Shown one piece after another: positions 58,001 through 64,000 of a stretch of DNA of 64,000 bases (position 1 is the stretch's first letter; every line of letters begins with the position of its first letter). The notes below the pieces were generated by a model that worked only from the letters and a program-made list of their open reading frames with translations, was not told where the DNA came from and made no database searches. The position numbers were made by a program, and so were the translations under genes. This stretch comes from Tigriopus japonicus (lineage: Eukaryota; Arthropoda; Copepoda; Harpacticoida; Harpacticidae): assembly GCA_010645155.1 (NCBI GenBank), contig JAAGOF010000291.1, forward strand, positions 38,384-102,383, in the 5' to 3' direction.

Positions 58001-61000
58001 CTCAATTTGGCAACAAGATGTCGTCAAGATTCAAGGTTGACAAGTGTGGTGGGCTTAAGTTTGTGTGTCTGTCTGATTTTCCACTTAGCGAAACATCTCA
58101 AAAGAAAGCGTGTCACGGATTGTTAGTTCTCTTAGGTAGAAAAACGATCCCTTTCATCTTCTTGCTAATGCTTTCTTACTTGATGAGGGTGCCGTTATAT
58201 TATTCGTATCTCCAAGAAGACACACACGTAGTCTCTCTCAGTGTCACTTGAGTGAGTGCAGAGCTCTAATATTTAGCATGAAGTAAAGTAAGCCGCGTTT
58301 CACCTTGATCTCTTTCGAGTGATACGAAGAAAAAGGCAGAGGAGCTAGCTCGTTTTGCAACGACTCGAATAGAGAATTTGTTCATTCGCTCGTTCATACA
58401 GTTACGTACATGGAGAGAAGAGCCTTCAAGTGATGAGACTGGTGATGAATGTCTTTACTTTAGAGGGCAACAAAGAGCGAATTTCAGTGGATTTGAGATC
58501 TTGAATGCCTTCACAAGAACAAGTTGACACTTGTGCCATATTTAAGTCGGCTTAAAACTACCATGAGAGAGAGAGATGAGATCAAGATCTAAAATGAAAT
58601 ATTTGTCTCGTCCTTGACCATCATGTCTGATGAAGCATGAAGGTATATGTTTTGCGGATGGTTCGTCCACGTTTCCTCGTCGTTTTGAATAAGGTCAAAT
58701 CATACGCAAGGTGCAGCGAGTAAATGAGTGAGTGAGTGCGTGGTATCCGCTACTTTCAGGATTCACAAGAGACGCTCATGTCATGCCATTATTCGAATTC
58801 ACTTGAAAGACGGAACGTGTACATCTTGTACTTGTCTCAATGGACTTCCTGGGCAAATTACCAGTTTTGGACATCAAAGCCACGTACTATGTATTGTATG
58901 GATATTATGCTCCTATCTCTGTGAGAGCTCGTGGTAAGGTGCATGCAGGTTGGTTGGTTGGTTGGTGGTTGTTCTTCCTTGAGAACAACATGGATGGTAC
59001 AACTGCCAATTTGAATGGACTCAATGTGTCGTCTATTCATGACGAACTTCTTCAAGAAAGTTGATCAGAGGAGCGGTCGAGAACCCTATAATTTTCTCAT
59101 TCACTATTCATCGCTGCGCTACCTGCTTAGTGCCCTTTGAAATTGGATTTTTTCGCATTCTTCCCATGGATTCCCATGGCCCACTCACTCACTCAGTCAG
59201 TCACTCCTTAGCTCCCTCCCTTCTCCCTTCCTCTTTCCTCTCCCTTCTTCATTCTCTCTTGCCCCAGACGACTTTTCTCCCATCCATCCTTCCCTCAGGT
59301 TCTCTTATTGTAAACAACAATGACCAATTGCTCCAAAGACCTTCTTCTGGTCGTCGGTATCGAATTCGTCGTTCGTCGTCTTTGGATGATGACTGACTGA
59401 CTGGCAAATCTGTTCACCGAGAACGCTTCAAGGTGACTGAGAGTCGAAAAAAGTGAAGAGGAAAGACAGAGAAAAGAAACCAGACTCAGTCACCGTAGAA
59501 AATCAAGTGACCGTGAGTTTGGTGGTTTGGGATGGACTCGGCTCCAAGATCCTACTCCACTACGAGTACACATTGTCCAACGTACGTGCGTATTTCTGCC
59601 ACAGAAAGTGTCTCCTTGACTGGATGGAAGAGCAGAAATGCAAGCCACCAAAACTACGCTCTACCAACGACCATTAGCCATCGGTAGGTACAAGGTAGTG
59701 GTTGGTAGTGGTGGCGGGATTGAAAGCGAAACACCCTAATTACTTCTTACTTGAATGACAAGGGCTATTTTCTACTCACTTTTGTTCTTGTTCTTGCTTA
59801 GTGAAAGGTAGCAGAAGAAGAAAAAAGAAGGGCTGAAGAAAAAAAATCTCGAGAGGACTTACTTGACAGTGAGTAAGGAAGCGACGATTGGACCCTCTCG
59901 AATTCCTCTTGTGCCGATTCCGAGGCCTCTCGAAGATTGGCTGCAAAATCCACGGAGGAAGGGGAAGCAGATCGGCGGAAGGATCGATGAAGGATTTGTG
60001 GAGAATCACGGTCCTTTCGAGATGACGGAGAAGGGCTGCCACCCGCAGGAATGGGCGTGCTAGCACTGCTTACTCGTGGAACAGCATTGGCAGCAGCGGC
60101 AGCGGCGGCGGCTGCGGCAGCAGCAGCAGGGTTAAAAAACGGTGAGAATGGATTGAAGTCATGAAGGCTGGGATTGGGAATGGCCACTGAGGTAGGGAGG
60201 CCATGCGGAAGAATGCCCGGTGGGGTCATACCAGGGAATAGAGGTCTGGGCGAGTGAGAGTCCCCATTTTTGAGACCAGGGAAAGGAATGCCGAAAGGGT
60301 TCTTGGTCAGATCCGGCTCGGATCCCAAGGCTCGGGAAACAGATCGAGGGGTGATGCGTGTATCCGTGACCTTATGACGCTTTTTCTTGGGAGTCACCAC
60401 AAGACTCAAAGCCTCATCTTGTTCGGGCATGTTGTCCGAGTCGTCATCACGGGCCGTGATATCACTATTGACAGAAGGGGAGTTCTGCTCTCGCTCCGAA
60501 TGGTCCCGACTTTGGCTGGCGATGAATTCAGTGAAGCTAGCTGAACTGCATGGAGGTCGAATCGAGGCTGGAATAGTCTGGCTATTGGCCAAACTGCGAG
60601 CAGGAGTGTTGATGGAGTGATTCAATGACAAAGGGTTGGCCATTGACAAAGGATTGGAGGCAAGTCGGGGAGCTGCTCGATCCCGAACCTGAGGGGCTCT
60701 CCCAGAGTGTCCGTGGGGTTTGGGGGTGTCGAATTTCAGACCCAGGGGATCATCCATTGAAAAAGGTTTAGCCATAGACGGATGAGGGGGAATACTTGGA
60801 GGAAGCTGCGCTTGATGAAGTTTTTGCTGGTGTTGTTGTTGTTGTTGTTGCTGCTGTTGCTGTTGTTGGTTTTGACGTCTATTTTGTAAAAATCGACCCA
60901 CAATCGAATCAATGATGATGGCCAAGGAAGCTGTAATCTCAGTCTTTAAGATGTCAGCCAAGCCTTTGAGTTCTGGACTGATAGCGATTAGCTTCTCGGC

Positions 61001-64000
61001 AATTTCGGAATTATGCGTGATTGTCTCGTTGATGATCTCTTTCGTGATCGCATCTTTGGTCAATTTATCTTGTTGCTCTTGCATCACTCGTCTGGCCATC
61101 TCCATATATTGAAGCTGAAGGGGGTTCATATTTTCACGGGGAGGAAATCCAGGTAACTGAGATCCAGGCCCACCCAGGCCATTCAGCAACTGACTCAGAT
61201 GAGGCTTTCGAATCATCTCGGACTTTCTTCGGGTCTCGTCCACTTGTCTAAGATCGTGAACGGTGGGATCTGTGTTCTCATCAATGGGTCTTTGGTTGTT
61301 GAGGTTAAATTTTTGGTTGTGCAATCGACTAATTTGCTCTTGCATTTGTCTAAAGTGGTCCTCTTTCCTTTTTCGCTTCTCCTCGGGTTCCTCCTTATTT
61401 CTGTTCTCATCTCGGTCATTCTCTCCATCTGAGACGACGTCCTCGGAGGGCGAGGCCGCTTTGTCCTCAATTTTGCCTCCCCCGCTCGAACTGCTCACCT
61501 CTCGCTCGTGCTGAACGGGTTGGTACAGCTTTCTCTTTTTGCACCCATTCACAGGGGGGAGCGGAGAGGACCTCATGGAAGATACAATGCTCTCCAATCG
61601 GGCTGATTTTGAGTCCTTGCCAGACGAACTGGACATGCCAGCATCAGAACCAGCCGGAGATCGAGGGGAACCTGTTTCGACCGCATTCAGCTCGACATCG
61701 CTGCCACTTTGAACCGAGGTACGCCCATCTTCGGGCTTTGGGCCTTCAGAAGGCTCGGCCTTATCTTGTAAGTCTAAAGGAAGCTCAGAGTCCTCTTCCA
61801 AGTCCTCATCATGTCCTGCCAATTCTTCCTCCTCTTCCTCTTCCTCCTCCTCAATTCTTTTCGGAGAAGACGAGGTCTGCGCAGCATCCCGGTCCATGGA
61901 CATATTCAGAGCCATTTCTTGTCTTACCTTCAAAAAGTGGGACATTATTGAGGCCGCTGTGGACTCCTTTAAGTCGTTGTTGTTGTGGCGAGACGAGTTG
62001 GAGGAAAAGTCTCTTGGGGACGAGTGGTGACCATTGGTCATTACACCTAATCCAGGCTCCATCGTCTTGTTTTCTGGTTCAGAGTTAATGATTTCACCGT
62101 TGAAGTACTGTCTTTGAGCTACCGCAGCAGCCAAAGCCAATTTGCCGTGCAAAACCTCCCTCAAGAAGAGGTGGGCATTGTTGGCCACAGGTGGGTACAA
62201 TGGTGGAGGATGAACGCCTCCAAGAAAGCTTTGGGGATGTGCGAGTTGAGTTGGATGGGGATGATGAGGATGTGGACCCGGTAAAGACAAGGGTTGGTAA
62301 CAAAGGCGAGAAAACGGCTTCGGGCTGAGATGAGGTGCTCCGAAAAAAGGTGATCGAAGGTAATTGATTGGCCCACACACGGGATCACTATGACAGTCAC
62401 CAACACCACTATGTAGTTCTTTGCGTTGTAATTGCAACTGGTTCACCAAGTGTGGATTTCTTTTGGCGTTACTACTGTCAGTAGTGGATGACACGGAATT
62501 GTTCAGGTTGTGGTAACCACTACTACTGCTCGTATTCCTACAACTGCCAGACACTTGAGTCACCACGTCCGAGTCCTTCGAGGTTGAGTCTCGGAATAAT
62601 TCTTCTTGCCTTCTCTCCTTCACGTTCTCCCCGTCGTCTTGTTCTTCTTCTAGGGCACGAGGAGCCAACTCTGGAGTAAGAGCAGGAGAACGAGTAGCAG
62701 TCGTCCGTGGGTCCCTCAGAGGAGCCACATAAGAGGCGTCTGGAGTGTCAAGCAAAGCATCTGGCTTTGTTAATTCCTGTCCTTCTTGAACGATCGCTCC
62801 TCCGGTCTTGTCGTTGTTGTGGCTGTTGTTGTTCTTGCTGTCGTCGTCGCCGTCAACGCCGACGTTATTTGAAGTCTCCTTGCTCGTGCTGGCTGTTGTT
62901 GCCTCAGTGTTTGGTCCAGCGCCTTCACTATTGTCAAGGCATGTCAGAGCTTGGATCGAGGTCTCCTTATCGTCCTCCTCATGCTCTTCATCACCACCAC
63001 TTCGAAGTTCATCTGCTCCTTTTACCGTGCTGCTACACCCGTTGCTGTTGCTTCCTCCTCCGCCTCGAATTCTACCCTCACCACCACCACCATCATCATC
63101 ATCATCACCACCAGCTGATGGAGGGATCCGACTTCTCGAGTGCCCTTCTTCCTTGCTATGAGTGTCTTCTGTCCGTTGCCCTCGAAACAGAGCCCGTTCT
63201 AAAGCCGAGGGTGTTGCGCGTTCTCCCGTTGGCCTCTCAGTCTCTTGCAGAGCGTCTCGTTCCTTTTCTTCGCCATCGCCGAAGGCCGAAGGTGAGGCAG
63301 CAATTGAGCACAGCACTGGCTTGGGAGCGCTTCTGAGATCCTCGTGGTCCACCACCTCTTCCCCTTCAGAATTAAGATGCTGGCCGCCATTTTCGATCAC
63401 ACCAGAGCACACCGACGATCGTGGCCCAAGAGGTCCTTCACGTTTTCTAGCAAATTGTTCTGCTCCTTCAACTAGCTTCCCTTCTACATTGGCGTCACTC
63501 TCGTTAAGGAGAATGCCTCGAGAGCCCAACAGACCGTGATCATGGAGCGAGTCACCGGTGCCTGAGTCCGAAGATGAAAGTAACTTGGAGCTAGACGACG
63601 ATGATGATGTCGAAAACAACTGGCAATTTGTCTTCAAACTCTTCTCACTTTCTTGCTCAACGACTGAGTTCTCATTATCGGTCTCAGTCAATGATTCTGA
63701 TTTCGAGAGGCATTTCTCTTGGTATTGCAATTGCCTTCTCAGCTGTTGGGCCTCTTCGAATCGTTGTTGTTGATACAGAAATTGCGCCCGAGCCTGCATG
63801 GCTGCAGCTGCTTGTTGCATCATTTGCTGCATATGCTGAGAATGGAATTGTTGCGAGTTCATATTGGGACCCGGGAATGGGCTCAAGGGCCCATTGGGGG
63901 TCGGTGTTCTCCCCCCTCTACTTGCAGCCACATGTGGAAGCATCCCTCGATAGAACTGTTGTTGGAACCGTTGTCTCAGATAGGGATGATGGTGGGGAGC
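48839..64000 (-). CDS. pros: Prospero/Prox homeodomain transcription factor, 3' portion (5' end outside window)
   Basis: Minus-strand exons: 64000(partial)-59863, 56260-56086, 50537-50393, then a terminal exon, either 49744-49565 or 49018-48839. Junction phases agree throughout. The long exon holds at least 1,379 codons: low-complexity Ser/Asp/Glu/His runs, the conserved block [20 protein letters not shown] with FLQNRR followed by a polyGln run, then [19 protein letters not shown] (nuclear-localisation-like) and a 14-residue polyAla. The homeo-Prospero domain starts in exon 56260-56086 ([26 protein letters not shown]) and continues [19 protein letters not shown] in the next exon. Prospero controls neural and glial fate and cell-cycle exit. 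Introns are large (3.6 kb, 5.5 kb). The exceptional feature is the pair of terminal exons. The visible protein is 1,545 residues and incomplete at the N-terminus. Confidence 0.96.
49565..49744 (-). CDS. pros: Prospero alternative terminal exon, proximal (exon A)
   Basis: Acceptor CACTTCCAG, then 59 codons and TGA. It begins [17 protein letters not shown], contains [20 protein letters not shown] and ends FLEQLE. It differs from exon B mainly at the first turn (VRFRW versus DHFLP), after TLREF (LKAIQI versus FLSIRD) and around LDDYV versus YDEPI. A variant poly-A hexamer (TATAAA on the minus strand, 49082-49087) lies between it and exon B. Confidence 0.9.
   Translation of the reverse strand, partial: VPVRFRWVVEQTLREFLKAIQIGKDADPSWKKQIYKIIARLDDYVPEYFKTQAFLEQLE
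49745..50392 (-). other. Prospero intron upstream of exon A
   Basis: 648 nt from the GTGAGT donor at 50392 to the exon A acceptor. No other coding sequence. Confidence 0.7.
50393..50537 (-). CDS. pros: Prospero homeo-Prospero exon ([12 protein letters not shown]...)
   Basis: 145 nt, acceptor TTCTTCCAG, donor GTGAGT. It encodes the end of the homeodomain recognition helix and the first part of the Prospero domain, up to NRNNHIE. It joins either terminal exon in phase 0. Confidence 0.95.
50538..56085 (-). other. Prospero intron, 5.5 kb, no recognised gene
   Basis: Short frames on both strands, none with a domain or splice support. No transposon was recognised. It is a candidate location for regulatory elements, but no specific motif can be claimed. 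Confidence 0.6.
56086..56260 (-). CDS. pros: Prospero homeodomain exon (helices 1-3)
   Basis: 175 nt, acceptor TTCCATTTTAG, donor AG|GTGAGT. It encodes [34 protein letters not shown] and LVKWFSNF, the divergent homeodomain of the Prospero family. Confidence 0.96.
56261..59862 (-). other. Prospero intron, 3.6 kb, no recognised gene
   Basis: Includes a GGTT repeat near 58950-58966. The donor is A|GTAAGT at 59862. No coding exon or repeat family was recognised. Confidence 0.6.
59863..64000 (-). CDS. pros: Prospero long exon (partial, runs off the window)
   Basis: An open frame without interruption from 64000 to the donor at 59862. Homopolymer tracts: polyAla at about 60083-60125, polyGln at about 60836-60870, polyGlu at about 61815-61853, and an Asp/Gly/Ser-rich region near 63000-63115. 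Near the right edge there is a Gln-rich stretch ([15 protein letters not shown]). The frame is still open at 64000, so neither a start nor an acceptor is visible. The ATG at 63943 is internal, since [15 protein letters not shown] reads through upstream of it. Confidence 0.95.

Noticed and set aside
59776..59862. A U12-type or twintron signal at the prospero intron before the homeodomain, as known in flies
   Set aside because: The donor is an ordinary GTAAGT and no ATATCCTT or GTATCCTT motif was seen beside it or near the 56260 acceptor.
62707..63539. Plus-strand frames of up to 209 codons opposite the prospero long exon
   Set aside because: They are antisense to the well-supported prospero coding exon, and their Ser/Leu/His richness mirrors its repeats.

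Overview
This window is eukaryotic nuclear DNA from an arthropod, most likely a small crustacean such as a copepod. The taxon is an inference. It rests on short spliced introns (55-80 nt is common), GT-AG junctions, a homeo-Prospero gene, a TRPV channel, a fused pseudouridine glycosidase/kinase, and a mix of LINE, mariner, hAT-like and foldback elements. There are no operons, CRISPR arrays or bacterial signals.

Layout. Positions 1-22.7 kb are transposon-rich. They carry a dispersed direct-repeat pair, a miniature LTR element with a 5-bp target duplication (6008-6460), two degenerate non-LTR retrotransposons (6461-9206 on +, 9207-10760 on -), foldback elements (11769-12050 and 20047-20488), a tandem tRNA-Leu-like SINE pair, a hAT-type MITE that has grown a 36-bp minisatellite, and an internally deleted mariner with matching 29-bp TIRs. 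Inside this sits a minus-strand TRPV channel gene: four exons at 13715-14419 cover S5-pore-S6-TRP region, and a fifth exon at 3937-4122 is probably its C-terminus across a 9.6-kb transposon-filled intron. Its 5' half was not found.

Positions 22.8-47.5 kb are gene-dense: lipase maturation factor (+), an unrecognised single-pass membrane protein (+), bifunctional pseudouridine-5'-phosphate glycosidase/PfkB kinase (+), an intronless 5'-truncated NOL6-like gene (-) whose stop lies 42 nt from the previous gene's stop, a serine carboxypeptidase of the CPVL/S10 family (+), a tetraspanin with a long N-terminal extension (+), tRNA-Arg(CCT) (-), and a secreted C1q-domain protein (+).

Positions 48.8-64 kb are the 3' part of a prospero/Prox gene on the minus strand, running off the right edge. 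Its long low-complexity exon (59863 to beyond 64000) is followed by two homeo-Prospero exons and then by TWO alternative terminal exons of exactly equal length (49565-49744 and 48839-49018). Each has its own splice acceptor and stop and encodes a different version of the last 59 residues of the Prospero domain. This duplicated terminal exon is the most interesting observation in the window.

All exon structures were read by eye from splice consensus, frame and protein-family similarity. None is backed by transcripts or database searches.
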